Below are positions 50,961 through 62,588 of a stretch of 64,000 nucleotides of DNA, one piece after another; position 1 is the stretch's first letter, and every line of letters starts with the position of its first letter. Source of the DNA: Metopolophium dirhodum (taxonomy: Eukaryota; Arthropoda; Insecta; Hemiptera; Aphididae); assembly GCF_019925205.1 (NCBI RefSeq), contig NC_083562.1:29822001-29886000 (forward strand), given 5' to 3'. The translations under genes were made by a program, and so were the position numbers. Under the pieces are notes generated by a model that saw only the letters and a program-made list of their open reading frames with translations, was not told the DNA's origin and did not search any database.

Positions 50961-51687
50961 CGAATGCTTTGGCTATAGTCTCAAACGAGCTTAATATTTA
51001 TGTATTGATTCCACCGAGTCCTATATTATTTACCATTTTACATATTATCTTGATGAGATGTTAAAAAACTCTGTGATTATTATTTATGTGATAATTATAT
51101 TGATTAAACATATAAATTTAATCCAAAAATATGGGCATTGTCTTCAACATTGGAATAAATAACTAATACAGTTGCGAATAGTTTCGTTCAATATTAACCA
51201 ACTAACAATTCACTAAAGTGCATCCTAATAATATAATATATTTGTTTTCACATGTATTGAGTTAAAAAAAACAAACTATTATTCATATAAGAAAATACAT
51301 ATTTTATATATATTTTGATACATAAAAATGTAAAAACTCAGTAAAAACAAAATATATTATGAAATGAAAAATGTATTTAGGTACATACATTTTTGACGAT
51401 CATTTATAAAAAAATTTACAGATTCACTTATGTACTAGCATTGAATCACTATTTGAAAAAAAATTATAGTTTATACTGTACACATAACCCCTGTCAGTAT
51501 TTGAATTATTGTATTTATTATTTGATTTTTTTTTTGTTTTGTTTTGTTTTTTTCTTCCTCACTAGTCATATACCTATTATTATTATATATGGAATCGATA
51601 GCTAATGGAATAAACATAATATTATATTATAGAAATATCTGGTGCAATCGATGAAACCCCCAATAATTTTAGAGAATAATATTTATG
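50961..51687. other. AT-rich interval, nothing recognised
   Basis: No supported features beyond T-rich runs around 51525-51560. Confidence 0.4.
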
Positions 51688-51824
51688 AGGGTATGACATA
51701 TCGATTTATCTAAATATTGTCTTAAAATTAATCATATCAATTAACATTTTTTTTTAAGTGGAATAAGTAAAATTTAAGTGAAATCAAATAATAATAAAAT
51801 ATACAATCAATATGTCAAACCCTT
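51688..51824. mobile_element. Small MITE (GACATATCGATTTA ends), copy 2
   Basis: The left end AGGGTATGACATATCGATTT and the reverse-complemented right end AGGGTTTGACATATTGATT form inverted repeats. Inverted relative to the copy at 17914. The internal TCTAAATATTGTC block is shared. Confidence 0.65.
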
Positions 51825-52385
51825 AAAAATATTATTCTTTATAATTTTATATATTAATATAGAGCATATAGGGAATATTGCTCCTCGCTCGCTTTTTTTA
51901 ATCAGACATGACATATAGCAATATTTTTCAATTTTCATAATATTATATTGTTTATTAGGTATACCTAATGTATAAATATTGAAGCTTTTCTCTCCCCACC
52001 TGAAAATATTCTGCGTATGCCCATTGATATATAATAAATGTACATATTGGTCCATTATAAATAAACAATAAAAATAATTGTATATAAAATATATAAAATA
52101 TATAAATATTAATAATTTTATATATAATACTTTATAAAGTTTTATCATTTTTTTTAAGTTATATTATGATTTACACGCCGTGTATAATGTATATAGTAAG
52201 TGTCGTCAGTCGGTTTTTGTAGCTTCATTTTCAAAAATATTCATGTTTATTTAATTTTTTTTTTGTGAGGATAATATGCATAATATATTGGGCCTCAAAG
52301 TAGGTATACGTTGTATATTTTCTAAATAAATTTAAAAAAAAATTCTTTTCCTATTCTAATGATTTTTCCATTATATTTTATTATA
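51825..52385. other. AT-rich interval, no supported gene
   Basis: The 113-codon minus-strand frame (51807-52148) is Tyr/Ile/Phe-rich, low in complexity and overlaps the MITE, so it is treated as chance. Confidence 0.5.
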
Positions 52386-53009
52386 GTTGATATGATCCAT
52401 TCAACGTATAACACTCATTATTTCAGAAAACACTAATATTTTTTTAAATATTTATTTTACATAATTGTAACTCTTGACAAAACAATATTGTTGGGAAAAA
52501 ATTATTTTATTACTATATTTAATCGTTATCAATTTTTAAGTTTTTACTCTTTAGAATGACAATACATGCATTTTCAATTTCATATTCTGAAGCGAAATAT
52601 TAGTCGAAGTATTTCCATTTATAAAAATAAAATTTTGGACAAGTAGTTATTACTTATTATTATACTTATTAGTGATAAACATTTAAAGTACAGATGAGCG
52701 GAGTAGTGGAACAATATTTTGCGGGGTACCTGTTAGTGTATACGGCTGTACCACTCCACTCAACTCATTAACATTTTAAATACTACCTATTGGATATTAT
52801 ACCTGTTATAAATTATAACTGATAAATTACTCATCCAAAATCTGATTTTGTACATCGAAATATTCAAAAAAAAAATTTTAAAATATGATAACAATACAAT
52901 AATTTAGAAAAATATTATATTTAACAACTTAAAATTATGTAAAAAATATTTTAATAAAACGTAATAGTTTTTGAAACGATGAGTGTGTTTAGGTAAATGG
53001 ATCATCCGG
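52386..53009. mobile_element. Fold-back family 2, most complete copy
   Basis: The left arm begins near ATGATCCATTCAACG. The right arm ends GGTAAATGGATCATCCGG, immediately before TATA (53010-53013). The arms pair over GTGTTTTCTGAAATAATGAG against GTTTTTGAAACGATGAGTG. The inner block shares TGTATTGTCATTCTAAAGAG (reverse complement) with the partial copies at 34352 and 38729. Confidence 0.65.
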
Positions 53010-53297
53010 TATATTACACTTTACATTAGTCTTAATGTGATTCAAAGAAAATTTCCATCACATTAAATAATATTGTATAGGTAGTTTAGTATCAAAAGCC
53101 AAAAGGTTATATTTGAGCAATTGAGCTGTTAGGTATCAAAACATACTATAATATAAACATACTGAATAAAATTAATAGGTATATGGTTACAGTTATATCC
53201 ACATTAATTTTTGTTTAATCCTTTTCAGTTATTATTTTTGCACAAAAGCAGTTTTACAAAAATTAGTTACGTGTACTTATATAATATAGGTACTGCA
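53010..53297. other. AT-rich, nothing recognised
   Basis: No supported features. Confidence 0.4.
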
Positions 53298-53376
53298 GTA
53301 TCACTTATCACTAATCACTAATCAGTAATCACTTATCACTAATCACTAAACAGTACTCACTCATCATTCATCACTG
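53298..53376 (+). repeat. Heptamer-based tandem array
   Basis: Irregular repetition of ATCACTA / ATCACTT / ATCAGTA units over ~80 bp, worn toward ATCATTC at the right end. Confidence 0.8.
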
Positions 53377-53655
53377 TATATTGTTAATTATTTAGTTACA
53401 CCGCCTGTAATCTATATATTATGTTAATATGTTGACATGTTGTATACCTATCTAATTATAATACATGTTTGGATAAAAAAAACTTAAGTTGATTCACTAT
53501 AAAAGTTCACAGCAAAATGTCTAAAATCTTGTTTCCAGGCCCACGGTCACTACTCACGACATAATTTTATGGCAATATAGAGTTAAATGGAATGACATGA
53601 GCAACTTTAAATTTTTCCATAGGCACCTATATTATTATTCTGAAATACACTGCTC

Positions 53656-53722
53656 GTTACACTAACCATTTGAACAAAAACTGGTTACACTAACTGGTTA
53701 CACTAACCATTTGAACAAAAAC
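53656..53722 (+). repeat. Short direct duplication, 41-bp period
   Basis: GTTACACTAACCATTTGAAC followed by AAAAAC occurs at 53656 and again at 53697. Confidence 0.85.
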
Positions 53723-54649
53723 ACTAAATCCGTCGGATCGTTTACTTTTGTTTCTAAAATTAAAACATCACCCGATAGCCTAGAGCTCGCTGCTCCCCAC
53801 TCGTATTTTTCTCTTCTTGTTATCGTACCTATGGTCTCCACTGAATAATAATATTATTATGTAATATTCAATAATAAACATAATATTGTGTTTACAAACA
53901 TTTAGAGTATAAAATATTATATTCAGATATTCTCCTTATATATAACGCATATTGTATTATAACATATCAAATTTTATGTTAAGAAGATTCCATTTTACTC
54001 TGTTATTCTAATATATTATAGAGTAAATTGACCTATCATCAAATGTATAAAGTTTATTATATTATCCAGTGCGGCAGTGCCCCATGTAGGCTTTTTTGTT
54101 ATTTTATTTTGAAACAAATCGTATTTTAAAATGCTCAAAATTTGTATTTAAATTGAAATATTAAAAAACTGCCCTCTTACTCCTACTAAATCCTCCCTTT
54201 CCCACATTTGATTGGAATGTGTGGTGGAATTCTCCTCACAATCATTTCCACCTATATACACTATTATATATTAGGTACACCGTTATTATAACAGCACACA
54301 TGTACTGTATAGTACACTAATACTAAGGTAGATATAGAATAAGATAAGAATATATAAATATATTGATATTATAATATAATGTATTCACATAATGACACAC
54401 TCAATAGACCTAGGCCAAATACTGTACAGATAATCTTAAAAAAACAATCAATTTCCAATTCTTATAGGTATTATAACAATATTTCAATACCTAAATGTGA
54501 CAACTTACTATGGCTTTAATCACCTCCGTGCACTCAGATTTAAGCTGAAACAATTGGATCGAAATAAAAAAATGTCTCGACGGTTGCACACTATACTTGT
54601 CACCATTGTTTAATGTTAATTATTATTAAAGATATCCACAACACTAAAC
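53723..54649. other. AT-rich interval, no supported gene
   Basis: Nothing recognised. Confidence 0.4.
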
Positions 54650-55077
54650 CAGTGGCGCCGAAACCAAAAAAATCAGGTAGGGCAAACTTTTAAAACTATG
54701 AAACACCACCACCCCATCCCATGATCAATAATATTTGACGTTTACAAAAAATATTTGATACTACAAAGGTATAATATCCCTATACAGCACATTATTTTAT
54801 TAAGCCATATCAATAGTAATCATACAAACTTTGATAAACTTTATTATTTTAACATATGTATATATATAATAACTATAATATTATTGTGGTTTTAGGCTTT
54901 AGGCTACATAAATAAGTCTACCTAAATACTAAAGACTTAATTATAAACTATTTTTATTTATAATTTACTATAATTTATAATAAACTCGCTGACCCAACCA
55001 CTGCACCACCCACCCACCACCAAAATAGTATGAGGTAGGGCAGATGCCCAACCTGAATATAGGGTTCGGCGCCACTG
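54650..55077. mobile_element. 428-bp MITE with CAGTGGCGCCGAA ends
   Basis: It starts CAGTGGCGCCGAAACC and ends GGTTCGGCGCCACTG, a near-perfect inverted terminus. Subterminal GGTAGGGCA occurs on both sides in direct orientation. No clear 8-bp target duplication is visible (CACTAAAC versus ACAGTGAT), so the flanks have changed or the ends have been rearranged. Probably hAT-type by terminus. Confidence 0.6.
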
Positions 55078-55083
55078 ACAGTG

Positions 55084-55245
55084 ATGTTGTCCAGTATTTT
55101 TCCGACCGCTGTGGTAGGGTGGCTAACAATATTAGGAGGATCTCGGACCATACATAACTTGGCTAATCAGCAAGTTCCGTGGATTCCTGGACCAATCAGC
55201 CTGGAACCACGTATACAGACATTGGAGACGTACTTCTTTCTATAA
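55084..55245 (+). CDS. Short GC-richer open frame, unknown
   Basis: ATG at 55084 opens MLSSIFPTAVVGWLTILGGS, continuing RTIHNLANQQVPWIPGPISL to LETYFFL and TAA at 55243-55245 (53 residues). The stretch is clearly GC-richer than its flanks and is squeezed between the end of one MITE (55077) and the start of a family 1 element (55258). Other frames and the minus strand are also partly open, so the coding strand is not certain. It may be a host exon cut by insertions, or unrecognised mobile-element sequence. Confidence 0.25.
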   Translation: MLSSIFPTAVVGWLTILGGSRTIHNLANQQVPWIPGPISLEPRIQTLETYFFL

Positions 55246-55257
55246 TAAAATAATATA

Positions 55258-56010
55258 CAATGTGTTTCACCAAGCATGCTGACCCCAATTTTTTCCTTTA
55301 ATAATGAATTTATTCAGAATCTGATTTATAGAATTTTTAAATATACCATAATATAAGATCATAATTTGAAACTATTGATATATTTGTACTACTTAAATAG
55401 TGTCGTATGGTGATACAAATTTCTGTTTTTCAAATGAAATACCTCCCGTTTTTACTGTGAATTATTAAGTGAATAATTTTTTTAAAAATGTTGATTTACG
55501 TAATTCAAAATTTAATAGTTTCTCAGTTATTAAAATGTTTATACTAAGGACAACTATATAGCACTTGAAGTAAGTTTTACAAAAATATAAAGTGTTAAGT
55601 AGATGATGTAATGTTGGATTTATTAATAGTAGTATTTATTATACTTGGACTATTTTGATTGATTAATATTATTCACTAAAATGTTCAGATCACCATAGCC
55701 CATAGTGCACGTGTCTTAAAATTACTCAAATGTCAAATTTTATCGTTCGAATTTCTGATACGTCAACATTTTCAGAAAAATTATCCACTAAATAATTTAC
55801 AGTAGAAAAGACGGGTTCTTATTTGAAAAACATAAGTTTGTTTTCCCAAGCAGGACACTCCTTCAGAAGGTGCGTAAAACAACAAAACTCAAGAATTTAA
55901 AATTATGATCTTCTAGCATTAATTTTTTTTAAATTCCTTACTTCGATTTTGAATAATCACATAGCTATTGAAGAAAAATAGTGAGTGAGCATGCTTGGTG
56001 AATCTCCCTG
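55258..56010 (+). mobile_element. Fold-back family 1, copy 6 (both ends present)
   Basis: It runs from CAATGTGTTTCACCAAGCAT to GAGCATGCTTGGTGAATCTC then CCTG. TATA flanks both ends (55254-55257 and 56011-56014). The two halves are imperfect reverse complements, with the centre near 55700. There is no coding capacity. Confidence 0.85.
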
Positions 56011-56824
56011 TATAATGTACATATATACATATTTATTATAAGTAATAACAATAAATAAATATCAACATATTTAATTTTTGTACACATTTGATACTTACCT
56101 GACTGTGTTCTAAATTAAAATATCACTACAGACTATTACGTATAATAATTTAATGAAAAATAACACAAAGTTAGGCGTATGGGGATACTCCTGTTTTGGT
56201 GTCAACGTTCAAGCATAGTTTTATCGTATAGTATTACCAGACAAATAATTGCGTGTTTCCGTGTGTGTCTCCTATACATTTTATTTCGAAAACGGTCCAA
56301 GGATTTTGTCAGAATTTCGTACCTAGGATTTTTTTAAGTAAAAAATTCATTGTTGAAGGTCTTGACTCCGAGAAAATACGCGTATTTGAGTTATGCTCAA
56401 AATTAGGAGCATAACTCGGCCACCTTGGCAACCGCTAGTTTTTATTTTTTCTCATATACAGCTCAGTTTTCGATAAAAATTTTATAAATAGAATCAATTG
56501 TATTATATTGTTAATTAATTACCCAAGCAGAACACGGTATGTTGTTTAAAAAACATCATTTTTCATAAAGACAATTATTTTCTTAATTAATTCCTATTAA
56601 AATGTAATATTAAATTATAATTTTTAAGTTTTAGCATTAACAAACAAATAAACTGAAACTGAACCCGAGCTGAGCTCGGTCACTCGGTACTAGTGTACTA
56701 CACACAGACACAGAATATATTAATATACTATACGTATGTTTCATGAATTCTTTTACTCTTTTAATAATAATAATAATAATAATCAGTTACCTACCTATGC
56801 GTATGATCCAAATAGTAATAATTA
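56011..56824. other. AT-rich interval with GC-richer patch
   Basis: The patch at about 56170-56450 (ATAACTCGGCCACCTTGGCA) shows no convincing gene. An (AAT)n run lies at about 56763-56781. Confidence 0.4.
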
Positions 56825-56903
56825 TGCGACTACCTTGACCGAATAGGCTGGGGTCCAGTTTTGACGTCCCTCGGACTTAGAGAGAAACTTATAGAATTTA
56901 TTC
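56825..56903 (+). CDS. Possible exon fragment
   Basis: The open stretch reads CDYLDRIGWGPVLTSLGLRE then KLIEFI and runs into TTC|GTATGT, a possible splice donor at 56904. It is GC-richer than its flanks and abuts a (TG)n microsatellite (56907-56929), which could also be the real reason the donor-like string exists. The opposite strand is also open. No family recognised. Confidence 0.2.
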
Positions 56904-58292
56904 GTATGTATGTGTGTGTGTGTGTGTGTATGTGTTATTATACTATACTATTATGTATATGTATCAAACTTCAAGGACCTTATATTAAACTTTCACATTT
57001 GGGTCGAGAGCATTATTTCCAACCCGCTAACAATAAATCAATAAAACTTATAATTAATGACGTCGTGTAATTATGGGTTCAAAAGCCTGCTGGGGATTTT
57101 GCATTTGAGATTCAATAAATACCTAGAGGTAAACAATTATTACTATTTTTTTTCAGACAATAATATCGATTATTTTGTTTATGTCAAAAGAAGCAAAATA
57201 TATTGTTGAACATTTATTCAAGATCATTAGCAACATAATAAATTGCGACAATTTCGCTTTGATTTAAACGCACGTTTTCAATTAAAAACGAATTAAAGTT
57301 TCTTTTACATAAATTATAAATAGTCCGTAGTATAGACGTTATAATCTGGCAACATTATAATAAATACTTAAGCTGTAATTTATAATTTATTATAAATTTC
57401 TTAATTACGAACCTTATATATAACACTACACGAACAAACTTGATTGTTATCACTTATCAATAATCTTCCATTTGTAATAAAATATTATTTTTAATCAAAG
57501 TTGCGTTATAGTTTTTTTTTAATCTTTTTAAATATTTTATCGGCCTTAGTGCTTTATAATATAGGATATATATTTAAATCAACATCTTATAATAAAAAAT
57601 ATTTTACTGTAAGTAGAGAATATTATTTGTACATGGATCGAAACATTATTATGATATAGTGTTTAAAATATAGGTAGTTAAAAATTCATATACATAACAT
57701 CTTTTTAAACTGAGATTACAATAATAGATATACATTATTAACCGCATACATTATAATAATATATTGACTGACTTTTCAATTAAATTTTAAATTATATAAT
57801 ATACTAATTATTAATGATGAAAATATTATAATATGATAACTTTTAATCATGATAATATACTAATTAAAACCTTCGTGATTATAATATATAATTGTTGGTA
57901 ATAGCGGGTACCTAACCTATGCAGATATGCTGATGAATGATAAAAATTGTTATTCGCTGATTTTAAGATACCTACTCATATAATACGTATGTTATGAATA
58001 AGTTGTTGACAAATATTTTATCAAAAATGATATTTAGAATGACTTTGAAATTTATTTGAAAATTAAAAAAAATATATGACGTTTCTTACTCGTTTTGGAT
58101 AACACCACACCCGTATCTGTTCCATCTGTCGCGTCTTACAAACGTACAAGTGTACAACAATGGCAAATTTGTGTTCAGCAGATCCGATTTTTAGCAATAG
58201 GTAAGCCTTAATAATATATTTATTTGATGTATTATCAGTTATCACTATTATCAAACTATTGAAGTTAAGAACATAATTGTTTTACGCATGAC
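56904..58292. other. AT-rich interval with (TG)n run
   Basis: A (TG)n microsatellite occupies about 56907-56929. Otherwise no supported gene or repeat. Confidence 0.45.
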
Positions 58293-58569
58293 CACGGACT
58301 AAGATATAATGGACTGGAAACGACATGGTCGGCGGGGGTCGGGGGACGGCCACGAAAAGGTGTCACTTAGCTGATAGAATACTGTTCTTGAAGTTTTCAG
58401 CACTACCGGTGGTTTTATTTGGCTACATAATTTGTATCTTAGTCCGTGTTAAATGCAGAAAGCGCTGTGAACTCCAGGAACACAGGCGACCCCCGCACTT
58501 TGCCTCTTGAACATACATTCGTGGCCGTGATAAGCTGCTCGTTTCCAGTCCATTATATCTTAGTCCGTG
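58293..58569. mobile_element. 277-bp MITE with ~31-bp inverted ends and perfect 8-bp target duplication
   Basis: The ends CACGGACTAAGATATAATGG (continuing ACTGGAAACGA) and their inverted counterpart at 58539-58569 match over about 31 bp. CGCATGAC flanks exactly at 58285-58292 and 58570-58577. TATCTTAGTCCGTG also appears inside near 58436, an internal copy of the terminus. The interior is GC-rich (GGCGGGGGTCGGGGG). The 8-bp duplication fits hAT or P-type elements. The family is not identified. Confidence 0.85.
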
Positions 58570-59402
58570 CGCATGACTAAGTAAACAGGTATGATCACCA
58601 AAAAACCAATTTTTCCTTCACAAACATTTTCCCCAGACTTGGCAGAAACAGTAAAATCCCTATATAATTGTAGTGAGAATAACTTTTTTCTGCATGATCT
58701 ATAGTTTTTCTTCCAAGACTGGCGAAGAATAAAATACGCGTGCAGTAATCTAGCGATCATGCTATGTAGCCGTGACGTTTAGTGTTTATTAAGTCATGGT
58801 TTTACGGATATTTTAATTTTTAAACTAGGTATTTATATCTGCAGTATGTTTTATATGACAATTTAAAAATCCCATAACTCGCTAAGTTAAAATATCGTAA
58901 AACATACGGTGTCCTTACATTATCGTTTAATAATATGTGATAGGTCAAGTCACAAAATTAGAACTGCTGAACTTGAATTTGCAATGCTGTAAGACGGAGA
59001 CAACACAAGCGGGTGTGGCACTGTGGCGTCCTCTTGTTAAGATTTATGCCATACAAGTTTCACATGTAGGTACTTATATTACTATATATTACAATATTAT
59101 AATAAATTCATATCGGTTTCGTGTTGTATTTATGGTTTGAATTAAAATTAGTTGTTAACCGCGAGTGAAAAAATATTGCATATTTTGAAGATTGTTGGAC
59201 CGCGAACTATTAAATATATTTCACATTCTAAGCTAACATTATGGCACAGGAATATCGAATATGGTATGTACTATTTGTATATATACCTTAATATCGATCT
59301 TATCTTCTATCAAAGCACGTTTTTTCTATGAAGTCGCAACAAAAACATGCACACACACACACACATAATGATATGTCATATGTGTTATAATATAATTATA
59401 TA
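58570..59402. other. Mixed interval with shared 24-bp motif, no supported gene
   Basis: AAGACGGAGACAACACAAGC at 58991 repeats the motif of 8189-8212. A minus-strand 66-codon frame (58560-58760) has no recognisable domain and overlaps the MITE end. An (AC)n run lies at 59349-59364. Confidence 0.4.
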
Positions 59403-60228
59403 CAGGGTAATATTCACCTACACCCAATTTTTTTACTCAGATATAGAATTTGTTCAAATTCTGATTTGTAGAATTTTTAACCATAATATACTAAAATACC
59501 ATATATTTGATTATTTAAATTTTTTATACTATTTAAGGAGTGTCCTGTAGAGATACAAACCTTTGATTTTTAAATTATAACGACCTTTTTTTATCATAAA
59601 TTATTTAGCAGATGATTTTTTCGGAAATTTTCATGTATCTTAATTGAAATTCTATAGAATAGTTTCCGAATTATTAAATATTATGTACTAAGGAATAAGG
59701 ATAATAGTCTATGATAGTTATTATTGTCTTAAATATTTAGAGGCTCAACAATTATTATAGTACCTAATCAATTTCAATAGGTATATTAACGTTGTATAAT
59801 TTGTAAAAATTGTCTGAGTGGGTATAGTAAATCCTTACCTATTAGAAATATTACATTTATCTTAAATGTGTGTAAAACTATTTTTAGGGACTATTATCCT
59901 TAGTGTAAACGTTTTAATAACTCAGAAACTACTTGTTCAAATTTTTTTTTACATTCATCAACGTTTTTAATTGAAATTATTTGGTAAATAAATTATAGTA
60001 AAAAGAGCAGCTCTCATTAATAAAATCAAATGTTTGTATCGCCACATGTATCGGACACTTCTTAAATACTATAAAAATCTACATATCTATTTAATTGAAA
60101 ATATGTAGTATTTTAGTATAGGCGTATATATAGCTACTTGAAAATTCCAAAAATCAGAATTTGAATAAAATATGCATTATCAAAAAAAAGTGATGGGATT
60201 GAGTATGTTTGCGGTGAATCACACCCTG
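59403..60228 (+). mobile_element. Fold-back family 1, copy 7 (both ends present)
   Basis: It runs from CAGGGTAATATTCACCTACA to GCGGTGAATCACACCCTG, flanked by TATA on both sides (59399-59402 and 60229-60232). The halves are inverted relative to each other, and the left half carries GGAGTGTCCTGTAGAGATAC. Confidence 0.85.
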
Positions 60229-60857
60229 TATAATACAAACAAAACATAACATATTATAATGCTATTATAGGTATACTTTATACATGTAAACGTAGGTATG
60301 GGTACTGGCCACTGGGCAGTATAGGTATATTATATGATATCAAAACAAATTATTTTCAATGTTAAATTCAGAATAATAATATAATTTCTTTTACCTAATG
60401 CGAACTTACATAATACACGATTATTTAAGTCATAACAACACATCGAGAATGAAAAACAAATCGTTATGAAACCACGCAAACGTATATAATAAAGTACAGC
60501 CTCGTACTGTAGGGAGAGGGGCGTGTGGAATTATTGTAAAATGTCGATCGGTATCGATCGGCGAACCGATAATTAAATATCCGTAGGTACTTGTTGCAAA
60601 TCATAACCTTAATGTTATTGATTGATTCATATATTAATCATTATTAATAGCCATCGAGCTATTATATCTATCCATATAGTAGCGTCAATGGCCCATATCC
60701 AAGTGTTGTATATACGGCTAAATCATTTCACTTTCGAACGAATATCGCATGAACACGTTACACGTACTTACCTATACATGTAATAATAATAATAATGATA
60801 ATCCGTAGGTATGATAAAATATGTTTTGAATTGTATCTTATGATCTGGGTTGTTTTG
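60229..60857. other. AT-rich interval, no supported gene
   Basis: GTCGATCGGTATCGATCGG near 60543 is a short GC-richer palindromic string. Nothing else recognised. Confidence 0.4.
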
Positions 60858-61408
60858 ACTTGCGTCACATCTAAAAATTAATTTTGGTAATTTGTGCCAC
60901 TTTTTAAAGTTGTAAATTTGCGTCACATAAAACTAGATATAAGGAAAAAACGTTATCTGCACAATCCTGTTTCTTATCAAAATTATGATTTGCGCCACTT
61001 TCAAATAATTGATAATAATTTTGTTTAACCTATATTAATAAGATGCATTTTAAATCATTCATCGATCAAGTTTAATTTAATAGATGTATTTTAAGAAAAT
61101 TATTAAAATGTACATAAAGTAAAATCAAAAAATGTAAGCTAGTTGTACTTGAAGATATACGTGCTCTGGGTATAATAATGAGTAATATTTCATTATTTCA
61201 GTTGACTAATAACGAAGTATGTAAAAATCACCAATATTATAATTTATTGATCAATTGTTCGTGTTAGTAATAATCCATGTTATTTATCCACGTTGTATAT
61301 GTTATATAAGTATATAACTGATAAGTAGTGAACTCGGTAAATTCCAACAATTGAAACTGAAAGTGTGGCGCAGATTACCAAAAATTATAATTATTTATGG
61401 CGCAAATT
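60858..61408. repeat. Inverted repeat zone with six TTTGYGYCAC-type motifs
   Basis: The arms 60858-60912 and about 61344-61405 are imperfect reverse complements around GGTAATTTGTGCCACTTT and AAAGTGTGGCGCAGATTACC. The core occurs forward near 60859, 60891, 60918 and 60990 and inverted near 61365 and 61399. It is probably a fold-back element of unknown family. A TATA or other target site could not be assigned. Confidence 0.5.
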
Positions 61409-61521
61409 ACATGCTGTTTTTATATTTTGGAGTAAATTACAAGTAGGTACTAAAATTGATGCAAAATACCATCTCCTAACAACAAAATAGTTAACCAATC
61501 CGATGTACAGCAGGTACCTAA
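61409..61521. other. AT-rich, nothing recognised
   Basis: No supported features. Confidence 0.4.
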
Positions 61522-61600
61522 GTGTCGAATGTAGGTATACCTCGTCATTGAGTAGGTCACTGTAAAGAATGTGTTAAATTTGAATTCCTAACCACAGGTT
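61522..61600 (-). repeat. Tail fragment of the GATTCTGAGCG family, inverted
   Basis: TCATTGAGTAGGTCACTGTA and GTGTTAAATTTGAATTC match, in reverse complement, the tail of the repeats at 5293-7105. The parallel fragment is at 35345-35462. Confidence 0.5.
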
Positions 61601-62588
61601 ACCAAACAATTATTTAATAATTACAATTATAACATATTATCGTATTTTTTTCCACTGATTATTTTTAAAAATTTGCAGTTTTTTTACTTATCAAAGTACC
61701 AGAAACCTCCTTCTAAGTTAATGATCCAAACATATTTTCTAATAGAAAAAGTGTATATTATTATAATTTCTAGTATATAAATTATTTATTAATACTACAT
61801 AAACGTATTACTATAATTTGTAAATACAAAATGTATTTACATATTATTATTATTATTTATGTATTTATTTCAGCCAAATCAGTTAGAACTATTTAATTAC
61901 AATAAATTACATTACAAATATCAGATACGTATACCAACTGCAGATCTATAAGCTCGTATCTGGTGTACGGAGTTTATCGATATTATAATTAATTTTAAAG
62001 TAAAATATTTATACAATTAAAAATACGTCTTAATTAAACATAACATAGTAGATAGATATTTTAGTAACAAAATTAACATCAGCGTTACTGCATTGCATAT
62101 GGATGAGATATTATATTTGAACATACTGACTTTTTATAATTTTATAATTGAAGGGCTCTGTGCAATAACCAGACAGCTCCATTTTTAACGAAATTCGTAT
62201 TATCGTGATTTCAAATAGAAAAAATTATTATCAGATTTTCTGTGCAAGAACGAGATAAATCCGACTATCCGTATAGAAATTATAATGGTTTTGGAGCTAC
62301 CTGGTTTTTTGATTTCAGGCGAAAAACCAGACAACTCCGGAGCTGTCTTGGTTTTGCCGTGAATGTTGCCTATACTGTATTTAACACGTGGTATCGCATA
62401 TTATGCTATCATCAATTTTCAGTTTTGATAACAGTAATATTGTTAAATTTAAATTATTTATTTGTTTGAATAATCAATAGTAATGTACTAATAATGTTGT
62501 CTATAAGGTTGTAGTCTAGTAGACTCTAGTCTGATCTTAGTTGTTGGTTTTATTTTATTATATAAAATATATAACGAGGAAGTTTAAT

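Noticed and set aside
51807..52148. 113-codon minus-strand open frame
   Set aside because: Low-complexity Tyr/Ile/Phe composition and overlap with a MITE end; no domain.
53298..53376. CRISPR-like array
   Set aside because: The repeated unit is a contiguous worn heptamer without spacers; the context is eukaryotic.
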